NCBI GenBank assembly: GCA_001798135.1
Contig: MGRJ01000006.1
Location: forward strand, 31,651-95,650
Origin: Deltaproteobacteria bacterium RIFCSPHIGHO2_02_FULL_40_28
GTDB lineage: Bacteria > UBA10199 > 2-12-FULL-40-28
Direction: 5' to 3'
DNA: 64,000 bases
Shown here one piece after another: positions 29,099-37,649 of the stretch. Position 1 is the first letter of the stretch, and each line of letters starts with the position of its first letter. Position numbers and translations under genes: made by a program. A model generated the notes under the pieces. It saw only the letters and a program-made list of their open reading frames with translations. It was not told where the DNA came from and did not search any database.

Positions 29099-29842
29099 AT
29101 GAAACAAATTCTTCTCCTGTGTGCTGCCAAACCAGAATGGGCATCACTAAAAAAATTTTTGGATTTTAAAAAGCAAGAAGGGCCTCTTCCCTTTTTTCAT
29201 GCCAAAACCAAGCATATAAGCATTACATTAGTGCAAATTGGCATTGGGATAGCACAGGCCAAAAAAAGTATTCTCTCGCTTCTCTCTATCATTCCTCCCC
29301 CCGATGAAATTATTCATTTTGGAGTTTCAGGAAGCCTTGTCCCAGATCTTGAATCCGGAGATGTTGTTATTCCCTCTCATGTTTTTTTTCATACCCAACA
29401 ATCCTTGGAGTGTCATTTAGCTCTTAGGCAAAAACTAAAAGAAGCCACCTTAGAAGCTCAATTAAAAGTAATAGAAGGAGACCTGTTAACCAGCCCTTTT
29501 GTTCTTAAAACAGAACAAGAAAAAAAAGAAGCTCATCAAAAAACCAAAGCTTTTATTGTAGATATGGAAACCCATCCGGTGCTTCAAATTTTTACCACAA
29601 AAAATATTCCATATGCTGCCTTAAGAGTTATTTTTGATACGCTTTGCGTAGATCTTTCCAATTTGGATGATGCGGGCATGATGGATGAAATGGGGAATAT
29701 AAGTACCACCAAAACATTGGGAACCTTGGTTAAGAAACCAAAAATGATTTTTGAACTCTTGCCTTACAGAAAATTATTAAGTTTATGTCAGATTCGATTG
29801 GGTCTTGTTTTAGAAAAATATTTACAAAAAACTTCCATCTGA
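29099..29842 (+). CDS. Nucleoside phosphorylase superfamily protein (HpnG/MTAN-like)
   Basis: The 247-residue product has the purine nucleoside phosphorylase fold: an N-terminal ILLLCAAKPEW, the phosphate/ribose region VQIGIGIAQAKKSI, IIHFGVSGSLVPDLESGDVV and the ribose-binding FIVDMETHPV with the catalytic LRVIFDT. The VDMET and RVIFDT motifs fit MTA/SAH nucleosidases, futalosine hydrolases and the hopanoid-associated HpnG group; the substrate is undetermined. It converges on the reductase-like gene, the two overlapping by 21 bases at their 3' ends. Confidence 0.8.
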   Translation: MKQILLLCAAKPEWASLKKFLDFKKQEGPLPFFHAKTKHISITLVQIGIGIAQAKKSILSLLSIIPPPDEIIHFGVSGSLVPDLESGDVVIPSHVFFHTQQSLECHLALRQKLKEATLEAQLKVIEGDLLTSPFVLKTEQEKKEAHQKTKAFIVDMETHPVLQIFTTKNIPYAALRVIFDTLCVDLSNLDDAGMMDEMGNISTTKTLGTLVKKPKMIFELLPYRKLLSLCQIRLGLVLEKYLQKTSI

Positions 29843-31894
29843 CGGAGTAAAATAAGAACCCAATGCGTTTTCTGACTGATCGAGATAAAACTTGGCTCCA
29901 ATGGGTTTGCCTGTCCATAAAAACAAGGCAGAACTCCAAAAAAAGTGCGGGGCTCCTCTATCAGGTAAGAAAACAAGTTGCCCCCAAAAGCCAGAACACC
30001 ATAGGCCCAGTTGATTTAAAACAAAATTCCAATCATCCAATTCGAAATACTGGGGTTTCCCCTTTTGCTGGGAAATCAAAGCCACTAGGGGAGGAGAAAA
30101 GGAAAGAGATTTTAATCCCATTTCATAAGCACGTAAAACTAAAGTACTGCATTCCTTGGATGTAAGGCCAGAATGAATAGGAATGAGTTTAAAAACCCCT
30201 TCTTCTGTAAATTTTTGAAAAGCTTTTTGGATAGCCAGATGAATATCATAATTCCACAGGGTGCTAGGTGGTTCAATGCCAGGGGTTACGCAAAAAATAG
30301 AACTTACCTCTCGGGCATCTCCCAAGGCAGTAACTGTTGCATGTCTTCTTCTTTGAGACTTGGCTAATTTGCTCTCAGCAAAATTAAAAAATACTCCACG
30401 ACGATCTGCTAACCTATGACTGGCTTCATTAAGCTGTCTTTGAATAAAAGACATGAGAGTTTCAATCAAACTTAAAGCCTCGTTCGATTGGTAATTTATT
30501 TTGAGTTGCGTGAGTAAATCAGAAAAGCCAGTAACACCAATCCCTAGTTTTCGATCTTGACTATGAACCTTGTCTCCTTTGGTTTCCATAATTTCGGCCA
30601 AGTTATCCAAAAAATGAAGAGAGGCTTTCAAGGTAAAGGCTAATTTTTCCCATTCGATTTGACCTTGGTACCCATGGTTGGCCAAGTTGATAAAACCTCC
30701 AAAACAAGCTTCGGATTGATGAAGAGAAATAGCCTGACGGGGAGAATATCCTTCAATAAATCCCAATCTGGGAGTGGGATTGTATTTTTCGAGTTGGTCA
30801 GAAAAAATAATATTTACCAAATCAGAATGAGGTTTTAAAGAAGCCAGTTTTAAAGCCTCAGTGATGGTTTTTTCAACAGAAGGAATAAGACCAAATTTTG
30901 TGAGGTGCCGATCTGCTAGACATAAAACCCAAGATAAGTTTGAGTCTCCTTTCAGGTTTTCAAACAAGAGATCAAAAAAACGGGAATCATCAGGATTAAT
31001 ATGAATCACACTTGCTGTGGGCTCTTTGTTTTCTTTACACATCATACGTGCAGATAAAATTAATTTTATTAAATCCCCGGCCTCGGGCAAGTTGGCATCA
31101 GCTTGAGGAATTTTTACCAAATTAATCAGACAGGAAATTCCCTGTTTCCAAAGCCTTCCTGCCTTTTTAAGATTATCTAGCATTTCTTCTAAATGCTGGC
31201 CCAAAAAGAGAGCCATTGTAGGATACAAAGGGCCCCTTCCAAAGTTTTTCAAAGAATGAGGATGGGGAAAAAACAATCCCTCATGTAAAATTTTTTCAAA
31301 AATTTTCATCGTACTTTCAATTTTAGCTAAAGGTTCATACCGTTGGTCAATACGGGCCATATCTTTTGCAATCCGAGATAAAAATCCTCTGGCATCTTCT
31401 AATAAATTTCCCTTGGCATTGCGGAGGCAATAATTTTCTTCTAAAATTTTTAAACCGATAGCAGGCAGAAGTGTAGACGAAAACCTGGATTTAGGCATTT
31501 GTGGAGCAGGAGTAACCAATTCTTGTTTGGTTTCCTGTTTTTGGGGGCGGGCCAAAATGGCAAGAATATCCTCTGAAAGGCTATCTTGCGCCGGGGGAAT
31601 CATTGGCTTTGTTTGCTCTAAGGGGAAAACTTTTGGCAAACCCATCAAACCCAATTCTTTTAGTTTTGTAAAAACAGCATCATCTAAAAAGGCTGGGCTC
31701 ACCCACTCTAGCTCTTTTTTATTCAGCTCTTTTTCAATTTCATCAGCAATAAGCCTCGCCATGGGTTCGGTTAGTTGTTCATGTTTTCTAAGCAGATCTA
31801 AAACAAAAGTGTCTTTTTTAAACCGAACAAGACCCTTAAAAGCCATAGAATCTGGCTTGTCTTTTTTGTTCGAATTTTTAGGAAACAAAGCCAT
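29822..31894 (-). CDS. Ribonucleotide-reductase-like protein lacking the catalytic cysteine
   Basis: The 690-residue product has an N-terminal ATP-cone (about residues 20-85) and a reductase-like barrel. Homology shows in ACFGGFINLANH (compare GACNLGSINLA), LHFLDNLAEIM, a GIGVTGFSDLLTQL segment and VTPGIEP (compare SSGIEP). The NPCxE motif that bears the thiyl-radical cysteine in class II enzymes corresponds to SPRQA with Arg at 386, so the radical site seems lost. The APTGTIS phosphate loop is also changed (TALGDAREVSS). It is therefore probably not an active reductase; it may be a regulatory or repurposed homologue. Alignment is by eye. It has its own promoter. Confidence 0.7.
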   Translation of the reverse strand: MALFPKNSNKKDKPDSMAFKGLVRFKKDTFVLDLLRKHEQLTEPMARLIADEIEKELNKKELEWVSPAFLDDAVFTKLKELGLMGLPKVFPLEQTKPMIPPAQDSLSEDILAILARPQKQETKQELVTPAPQMPKSRFSSTLLPAIGLKILEENYCLRNAKGNLLEDARGFLSRIAKDMARIDQRYEPLAKIESTMKIFEKILHEGLFFPHPHSLKNFGRGPLYPTMALFLGQHLEEMLDNLKKAGRLWKQGISCLINLVKIPQADANLPEAGDLIKLILSARMMCKENKEPTASVIHINPDDSRFFDLLFENLKGDSNLSWVLCLADRHLTKFGLIPSVEKTITEALKLASLKPHSDLVNIIFSDQLEKYNPTPRLGFIEGYSPRQAISLHQSEACFGGFINLANHGYQGQIEWEKLAFTLKASLHFLDNLAEIMETKGDKVHSQDRKLGIGVTGFSDLLTQLKINYQSNEALSLIETLMSFIQRQLNEASHRLADRRGVFFNFAESKLAKSQRRRHATVTALGDAREVSSIFCVTPGIEPPSTLWNYDIHLAIQKAFQKFTEEGVFKLIPIHSGLTSKECSTLVLRAYEMGLKSLSFSPPLVALISQQKGKPQYFELDDWNFVLNQLGLWCSGFWGQLVFLPDRGAPHFFWSSALFLWTGKPIGAKFYLDQSENALGSYFTPSDGSFL

Positions 31895-31907
31895 GGGGAA
31901 TAAGTTT

Positions 31908-31937
31908 ATCGTAAGACAATATTTGTTTAGGTGTCAA
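31908..31937 (-). promoter_or_regulatory. Promoter of the reductase-like gene
   Basis: On the minus strand TTGACA (31937-31932), an 18-base spacer and TACGAT (31913-31908) precede the ATG by about 14 bases, so the leader would be very short. Confidence 0.6.
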
Positions 31938-31989
31938 CCCATGTCTTTGGATGATAATATATATGGCAATTATACCGGAAAAATGCCGA

Positions 31990-33063
31990 CTAGTAATACA
32001 TTTTTATGATATCAATTATTTTCCTCGTAACGCTGGTTAAGGGGTAATTGATCAATTGTGCCTTTGAAACCATTTTGCCTTCACCTTGGAATAATGTTTT
32101 GGATTTTGAATGAACGAGGTAGGGATAAACCTTCATCCTGCGATTCATAATAGAATGTTTAAGCAAGGGGAGGTTTTCTTTAACCTTAATATTTCTAAGA
32201 CCAGTTTTTTGAAGTTCTTTTTTCAAAAGAGAAAAATCTTTTGCAACTTCCTGCTCTACTTCTAAAAGAGGAAACTCCCACTGATTTCCCAAAACCTCTC
32301 CCAACTTTCTTTTCCTTAAAAGAAATTTTGAATCTTTTGTTAAAATTAAGCAAGCCAACCATTGATCTACATACCTGGTTTTTGTTTTTTTAATTGGATA
32401 GTTTTCACTTGTACCAAGGTGCCCCACCTTGCAGTGAGATAAAACAGGGCAAATGAAACAACTGGGATTTTTAGGTGTGCAAACAGTTGCTCCCAACTCC
32501 ATCATGGCCTGGTTAAAATCCCCTGGATTTTTTTGATCTAAAAGTTGATTGGCCACCTCTTGAACAAATTGTTTAGTAGAAGCCTCTCCAATATCTCCAC
32601 CATATGCTTTCAGGCGTGTAACAACACGCATCACGTTTCCATCAACAACGGCCACAGGCTCGCCAAAGGCAATGCTGGCAATAGCTGCAGCAGTATAGCT
32701 ACCCAACCCTGGTAATTCCATCAATTGAGTTTTTGTTTTTGGAATTTCTCCAGCTTGTTCAGCAATAACGAGGCGGGCTGCTTTTTGAAAATTTCGAATG
32801 CGATTATAGTAACCAAGACCTGCCCATAATTTTAAAAGCTCAGCTTCTGAAACTTTGGCTACATCTTCAAGTGATGGGAGTGTTTTTAAAAAACGGTTGT
32901 AATAGGGGATAACAACTTCAACTGTTGTTTGTTGAAGCATAATTTCGGAAAGCCAAATTTTGTAAGGATTAGAGGTGTGCCGCCACGGGAGATTGCGTTT
33001 ATGTTTAGAATACCACGTTAAAAGAGACTTTCGAAAATCAGGCAAAATAAAATTCAACATCAT
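31990..33063 (-). CDS. mutY: A/G-specific adenine glycosylase MutY
   Basis: Removes adenine mispaired with 8-oxoguanine. The 357-residue product has the helix-hairpin-helix ELPGLGSYTAAAIASIAFG, the catalytic Asp in VVDGNVMRVV, and the iron-sulfur loop CTPKNPSCFICPVLSHC with Cys-x6-Cys-x2-Cys-x5-Cys spacing. A C-terminal Nudix-like domain (about residues 230-350) reads the 8-oxoguanine strand. A hairpin repeat overlaps its start codon. Confidence 0.96.
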   Translation of the reverse strand: MMLNFILPDFRKSLLTWYSKHKRNLPWRHTSNPYKIWLSEIMLQQTTVEVVIPYYNRFLKTLPSLEDVAKVSEAELLKLWAGLGYYNRIRNFQKAARLVIAEQAGEIPKTKTQLMELPGLGSYTAAAIASIAFGEPVAVVDGNVMRVVTRLKAYGGDIGEASTKQFVQEVANQLLDQKNPGDFNQAMMELGATVCTPKNPSCFICPVLSHCKVGHLGTSENYPIKKTKTRYVDQWLACLILTKDSKFLLRKRKLGEVLGNQWEFPLLEVEQEVAKDFSLLKKELQKTGLRNIKVKENLPLLKHSIMNRRMKVYPYLVHSKSKTLFQGEGKMVSKAQLINYPLTSVTRKIIDIIKMYY

Positions 33064-33119
33064 TGGGGTAAGATGTCATCCTTCGTCGTCTTTGGGACTC
33101 CTCAGGATGACACCCCAAT
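33062..33119. repeat. GTCATCCT hairpin repeat
   Basis: Nested arms ATTGGGGT (33062-33069) with ACCCCAAT (33112-33119), and GTCATCCT (33075-33082 region) with AGGATGAC, make a 58-bp hairpin between mutY and the histone-fold gene. GTCATCCT...AGGATGAC elements are frequent in many bacterial genomes. It overlaps the first two bases of mutY and could affect the downstream end of the histone gene message. Confidence 0.7.
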
Positions 33120-33132
33120 TCCTTAGTTTTGC

Positions 33133-33324
33133 CTACAAATCCTGTGGTTTAACCGTAGAGCGACGATTGGCCTTGGTTCTTTCCACTGCGCAATCAAGCA
33201 ATGCATAAACTTTTTTGCTGATGGCATCAATTGCATCTGATGAGGTCATGCATTTTTTAGATTTAATGTAAGAACGTACCTTGCTTGCAACCACAAGGAC
33301 TTCTTTTCCACCTTTTTTAGCCAT
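33133..33324 (-). CDS. Small bacterial histone-fold protein (Bdellovibrio Bd0055-like)
   Basis: The start is ATG 33324, preceded by AAAGGAGA at good spacing, giving 63 basic residues; a longer frame to 33393 lacks a ribosome site. The layout fits one histone fold: helix 1 KVRSYIKSKK, loop, long helix 2 from DAIDAISKKVYALLD to RTKANRR, the loop STVKP and a short helix 3 QDL. The C-terminal ANRRSTVKPQDL matches the histone R-K-T-V-x-x-x-D-L signature. Bdellovibrio Bd0055 is an abundant chromatin protein with a single histone fold of this size. It has no motifs of HU/IHF. Role in DNA packing is inferred from the family. Confidence 0.72.
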   Translation of the reverse strand: MAKKGGKEVLVVASKVRSYIKSKKCMTSSDAIDAISKKVYALLDCAVERTKANRRSTVKPQDL

Positions 33325-33471
33325 ATTAAAGTCTCCTTTGTTTAAAAGTAAAAAATAGAAAGTTATCTTAAACACTTTTTTTGACGGGGCCAAGACTTTT
33401 TTAATGTGTTTTGACTCTTTTTACTGGATTTTAGGTTTTAATTCCCTATAATCATTTCTAAGAGGGATATC

Positions 33472-33693
33472 TTGGATTCAGAAAAAGGAACCAACGCAGA
33501 AATTCGCGAATATTTACGTCTTCAAGGCAAGCGTTGCTTGAAAATTACACCTCATTCCTTTAATGCCGATGGTTCTCAAAATTTTCTTTGTACTGTTGTT
33601 TCTCCTGCTGGGAAAAAAGAAACCGTGCTCGTTCATTTCCAAAATTTTTCAAAACCAGATCTTTCTCTCGAAAAAACTCATTGTCTGATTTAA
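33472..33693 (+). CDS. Small hypothetical protein
   Basis: A possible 73-residue protein from a TTG start preceded by AGAGGG. The sequence is mixed and plausible as protein (KRCLKITPHSF, FLCTVVSPAGKKETVLVHF looks like a beta hairpin pair), but I know no family. It is divergent from the histone-fold gene and ends about 50 bases before the tRNA-Lys 3' end. Confidence 0.45.
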   Translation: MDSEKGTNAEIREYLRLQGKRCLKITPHSFNADGSQNFLCTVVSPAGKKETVLVHFQNFSKPDLSLEKTHCLI

Positions 33694-33745
33694 TTTCTCA
33701 CCCACCCCTTATTTGAAAGAAATTTTATTATAACGAAAACAAATG

Positions 33746-33818
<73 letters not shown>

Positions 33819-33874
33819 AAGGCGGTGATGCATAAAACAGGAAGTAAACAAATGCAATAAGGGAAAGTAAACGG

Positions 33875-33995
33875 TTATTTCTTCTTATCCAATACCAATT
33901 TCATCATCTGTTCTAATTCTGGCAAATCTTTCGTGGCGGTTTCCCACACAATGTCTAAGTCGATTTAAATCTGCTTCTTTGCCTTTAATGGACAT
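33875..33995 (-). pseudogene. HepT-like (HEPN/DUF86) toxin remnant with internal deletion
   Basis: An ATG at 33995 overlapping the end of the nucleotidyltransferase gene opens MSIKGKEADLNRLRH, the typical start of HepT proteins. About 20 bases later another frame gives DLDIVWETATKDLPELEQ and a stop at 33875, the typical HepT C-terminus. The middle (about 100 residues including the RNase motif) is missing and the ends are out of frame. The toxin half of the pair is therefore inactive. Confidence 0.75.
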
Positions 33996-34494
33996 AAACT
34001 ACTTCTGCATTTTGAAAAATATCGTTTCGGAAATAACGGCTTAATTCCTTGGATGTTTTGAAATCAATTTTTTTGTTGTTTAAAATCAAACTTAATTCGT
34101 TTTCCATTTTAACCATGTCAAATAAACTGGGCTTAAAATGAGAGCCAAATTCTACCATCACATCCACATCGCTCTCCTCATTAAATTGATCTGTGAGAAC
34201 AGATCCAAAAAAAGAAAGTTTTTGAATATGGTTTTTTTTGCAAAATTCTTCAATTTTTTGGTGGGGAAGTGGAATATGAATTTTAGATTGTAAATGGTGA
34301 TCTGTTGGGTTTTCTTTTAAAAGGTATGACTCTTGAATAATAAGATCAAGCATTTCACTTTTGGTTTTTTTTCTCCTTTTTGCAGCCATCTCAAGCTGAA
34401 ATAAAAAGGCGGGATCCATGGTAAAAGAAGTACGAACCCTTTTTTTTAATCCCTTTAAAGGTCTGCCAACTTTTAACAAAGATCTTGTTTCCAT
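33985..34494 (-). CDS. RHH-like domain fused to an MNT nucleotidyltransferase (MntA-type antitoxin)
   Basis: Residues about 15-60 are basic and look like a ribbon-helix-helix or similar DNA-binding segment (RTSFTMDPAFLFQLEM, KRRKKTKSEMLDLII). Residues about 75-169 are a minimal nucleotidyltransferase: FFGSVLTDQF and SDVDVMVEF give the GS-x10-DxD pattern, with a third acidic site in KKIDFKT. MNT proteins of HepT-MntA pairs AMPylate and silence HEPN toxins. The N-terminal DNA-binding fusion is unusual and suggests built-in autoregulation. The start is preceded by a palindrome-rich promoter with no ribosome site. Its HepT partner is a remnant, so this is an orphan antitoxin. Confidence 0.82.
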   Translation of the reverse strand: METRSLLKVGRPLKGLKKRVRTSFTMDPAFLFQLEMAAKRRKKTKSEMLDLIIQESYLLKENPTDHHLQSKIHIPLPHQKIEEFCKKNHIQKLSFFGSVLTDQFNEESDVDVMVEFGSHFKPSLFDMVKMENELSLILNNKKIDFKTSKELSRYFRNDIFQNAEVVYVH

Positions 34495-34497
34495 TAA

Positions 34498-34537
34498 TTA
34501 AGTATTACTTAATTAGACTAATTAGTCAATACTTAAT
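34498..34537 (-). promoter_or_regulatory. Promoter/operator of the RHH-MNT gene (leaderless)
   Basis: On the minus strand TTGACT (34529-34524), a 16-base spacer and TAATAC (34507-34502) lie 7 bases before the ATG, so transcription should begin at the start codon. The perfect palindrome GACTAATTAGTC (34516-34527) overlaps the -35 and spacer, and TTAAGTATT/AATACTTAA half-sites flank it. This suits repression by the gene's own DNA-binding domain. Confidence 0.65.
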
Positions 34538-37500
34538 TATTTTCCCCCAATTCCACCAAGGCTTCCCGGAGATTTTTATCATGCTTGTGACTTTCAAAGC
34601 GCGAGAGCACACTATATACACAAGGCACTACAAACAAAGTAAGGAATGTAGAAACCATCACACCTCCAATAACCACCAGTGCCATGGGAACACGCGTTTC
34701 GGCCCCAGGCCCTAAACCGATGGCTGGTGGAATGGCTCCAGCAATGGTTGCAAAGGAAGTCATTAAAATGGGGCGTAAACGAACGGGACAAGCTTCCATC
34801 AAGGCCTCGTGTAACTTCAACCCTTTTTTGCGTCTCTCGTTGGTAAAATCTACCAACAAAATTGAATTTTTCTTCACAATCCCCATCAACAAAATAATTC
34901 CAATCATGCTGTAAATATTAAGCGATTGCTGCCCTACCAGTAAGGCTAAAAAAGCACCCGTCATGCTAAAAGGCAAGGCCATCAAAACGGTTACGGGATG
35001 AATAAAACTATTAAACTGCGAACCCAAAACCATGTAAGCTACAAAAATTCCTAAAACCAGGGCGATGATTAAACTTTGAAAAGATTCGGCAAAAGTTTGT
35101 GAGCTTCCTGAAAAAACAACATGGTAGTTTTCTGGCAGGCTTTGCCTAGCAATTTTTTCTACCATTCCCAAAGCCTTAGCCTGAGAAGAACCCTGTTTAA
35201 CATTAGCAAAAACACTAATGGCCCTTTCCCGATTTCTTCTCGAAATATTAATCAAAGTGGATTCTTCTTTTATCTTTACTACATCAGCCAAACTAACCAA
35301 CTCTCCATGCATATTACGAACCCAAATAGCACTAATGTCTTCAGCTGTTTTTCTATTTTCCCCTTGCAAACGCACACGAATATCATAACGCTTGCCGTTC
35401 TTTGTAAACTTACCTACACGTTCCCCACCAATAGTGGCATTAATGGTCTCAGCAATAGAAGTGATACTCACTCCCCTTTTGGCAGCCTGAGCCCTATCGG
35501 GAGTAATACGTAACTCGGGCATACCTAAGTCGTAATCACTATCAATATCCTCCATCAAACCCGTTGTTTTCATTTTTTCCATTACCGTGGCACTTAAAGT
35601 GCCCAGTTGATTCCAATCAGGACCACGAATAGAAAATTCGACAGGAAATCCTCTTTGTGCTGAAAAACCAGAAAGAGAAGGATCTTGAACAACAGCCTGA
35701 GAAACACCCGGAATTTTGTTTATTTGAGATCGTAAAGTTTGCATCACATCCTGTCCGGTTTCATGATGCCAACCTTTTTTAGGGCGCTCATCCCTGGGTT
35801 TTAAAGTTACAAACATCATGGCTGTATTTACTTCGCTTCCACCAAATCCACCAACCGCCACATAGTATTGAGCAACAGAACCTAAACCACTCACAATACT
35901 TTCTGCTTTTTGAGCTACCCCATCAGTAAAAGATAAAGAAGAACCCAGAGGTGTTTTTAAACGAATTAAAAGACGCCCCTGATCTTGAGAAGGCACAAAT
36001 TCCTTGGGAATAAAAACAACCAAAACTAAGGAGAAAAGAAAAAAAGAAAAAGCAGCAATAATCACTCGTAAGCGATTATCCAAAGACCAGCCCAACCCCT
36101 TGCGATATAATGCAGTTAATAAGCGCATCAGGTGATCTACTTTTTGAGCCATTTTTGAAGTATGAGCTATTTGCAAGTATTGAGAACACCGCATGGGAGC
36201 TAACGTTAGGGCCTCCAGCAAAGAAAGCAAAACTGCAACCGACATGGTAATACCAAATTGAAAAAAGAATTTTCCCACGATGCCCTTCATAAAAACCACG
36301 GGAAGAAAAATAGCTAAAATAGAAACAGAGGCCGCCATGGCTGCAAAAGTAATTTCACGTGCACCTACAATGGCAGCTTTTACGCGCGAAAAACCCATTT
36401 CACAATAACGCACAATATTTTCTAAAACCATAATAGCGTCATCCACAACAATACCAATGGCCAGAGCCAAGCCTAAAAGGGTAAATGTGTTTAAAGTAAA
36501 ACCCATGAAGTAGAGAAAAATAAAGGAACCAACAATGGAGGTAGGAATAGCCAGCAAAACATTTACAGTAGAACTCCACGATCCCAAAAAAAACCAACAC
36601 ACAATTCCAGTTAAAATGGCTGACAAAATAAGAGTAAAATTAAGTTCGTGAGTAGAGTCTTCGATAAACTTGGTGGTATCAAAAACAACTCGCAAACTGT
36701 ATTGAGCTGGAAGTGTTTTTTGAATTTCTGCTACTTTTTCTTTTACAGCCCTAGCCACAGCCACCGCATTAGAACCTCTTTGTTTTTTAATTCCTAACCC
36801 AACGGCAGGGACACCCATATGGCGTGAAATACGACGAATATCATTAAGCCCATCTTCAACAAAGGCAACGTCCCCCACACGAAGAGTATTCCAAATGGGG
36901 GTTCCTCCACGACGGGGAATAATGATATTTTGAAATTCGTGGGCACTTCCTGCTTCACCCATCACACGTACATTCATTTCTTTTGGACCTGCTTCCATAT
37001 ATCCAGCAGGCTTTTCCTGATGTTCATCTCGAATGGCTTGCGAAACATCACCAACGGTAATCTGGAATTGATCCATTTTGTTACCATCCAACCAAACTCG
37101 AAGATTGGGATCAATATATCCCCCAAGCATTACATCCCCAACGCCTGGCACCGTGGTGATTTTATCTTTTAAAACATCGTGCGTGTAGCTCATTAATTCT
37201 CTTAAAGACACATTGCCTGATAAACCCACCCACATAATGGGCTGATCTTCTGGGTTAGTTTTAGTGACCACCGGTGGATCAATTTCATTGGGAAGATTTT
37301 TTTGTGCCTGGGCAATTTTAGTTTGTACTTCTTGAAGAGCCAAATCGATATCTCGGTTTAATTCAAATTCGATGGTAATATTGGCCCGTCCCTGACGAGA
37401 CACTGATGAAATTTCTTTGATACTTTGAACCGTCATCAAGGCATCTTCGATCACATCGGTTACCTGGGTTTCCATCACCTCGGGGGCAGCACCCTCCAGA

Positions 37501-37649
37501 TCAACACTCACATTCACCACCGGGAAATCCACATCTGGCAACTGGCTAATCCCCATGCCGTTAAAGCAAAGCCAGCCAATCACAATTAAACCCATCATGA
37601 GCATCCAGGCAAAAACAGGCCGTTTGATGGCAAGATCAGATAAAGTCAT
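34533..37649 (-). CDS. RND efflux pump inner-membrane subunit (AcrB/HAE1 family)
   Basis: Proton-driven drug exporter. The 1038-residue product has the HAE1 length and topology: one N-terminal membrane helix, two large periplasmic loops, and two six-helix blocks. The proton-relay Asp pair is in GIVVDDAIMVLENI, and the helix-10 lysine in GIVKKNSILLVDF. It overlaps the TolC-like gene by 4 bases. No membrane fusion protein is in this operon; the one at 27762-29042 may serve it. Substrates are unknown. Confidence 0.95.
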   Translation of the reverse strand: MTLSDLAIKRPVFAWMLMMGLIVIGWLCFNGMGISQLPDVDFPVVNVSVDLEGAAPEVMETQVTDVIEDALMTVQSIKEISSVSRQGRANITIEFELNRDIDLALQEVQTKIAQAQKNLPNEIDPPVVTKTNPEDQPIMWVGLSGNVSLRELMSYTHDVLKDKITTVPGVGDVMLGGYIDPNLRVWLDGNKMDQFQITVGDVSQAIRDEHQEKPAGYMEAGPKEMNVRVMGEAGSAHEFQNIIIPRRGGTPIWNTLRVGDVAFVEDGLNDIRRISRHMGVPAVGLGIKKQRGSNAVAVARAVKEKVAEIQKTLPAQYSLRVVFDTTKFIEDSTHELNFTLILSAILTGIVCWFFLGSWSSTVNVLLAIPTSIVGSFIFLYFMGFTLNTFTLLGLALAIGIVVDDAIMVLENIVRYCEMGFSRVKAAIVGAREITFAAMAASVSILAIFLPVVFMKGIVGKFFFQFGITMSVAVLLSLLEALTLAPMRCSQYLQIAHTSKMAQKVDHLMRLLTALYRKGLGWSLDNRLRVIIAAFSFFLFSLVLVVFIPKEFVPSQDQGRLLIRLKTPLGSSLSFTDGVAQKAESIVSGLGSVAQYYVAVGGFGGSEVNTAMMFVTLKPRDERPKKGWHHETGQDVMQTLRSQINKIPGVSQAVVQDPSLSGFSAQRGFPVEFSIRGPDWNQLGTLSATVMEKMKTTGLMEDIDSDYDLGMPELRITPDRAQAAKRGVSITSIAETINATIGGERVGKFTKNGKRYDIRVRLQGENRKTAEDISAIWVRNMHGELVSLADVVKIKEESTLINISRRNRERAISVFANVKQGSSQAKALGMVEKIARQSLPENYHVVFSGSSQTFAESFQSLIIALVLGIFVAYMVLGSQFNSFIHPVTVLMALPFSMTGAFLALLVGQQSLNIYSMIGIILLMGIVKKNSILLVDFTNERRKKGLKLHEALMEACPVRLRPILMTSFATIAGAIPPAIGLGPGAETRVPMALVVIGGVMVSTFLTLFVVPCVYSVLSRFESHKHDKNLREALVELGENN

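Noticed and set aside
33985..37649. RHH-MNT gene as a fourth member of the MFS-TolC-AcrB operon
   Set aside because: It has its own promoter and operator in the 38-base gap, and its function is unrelated.
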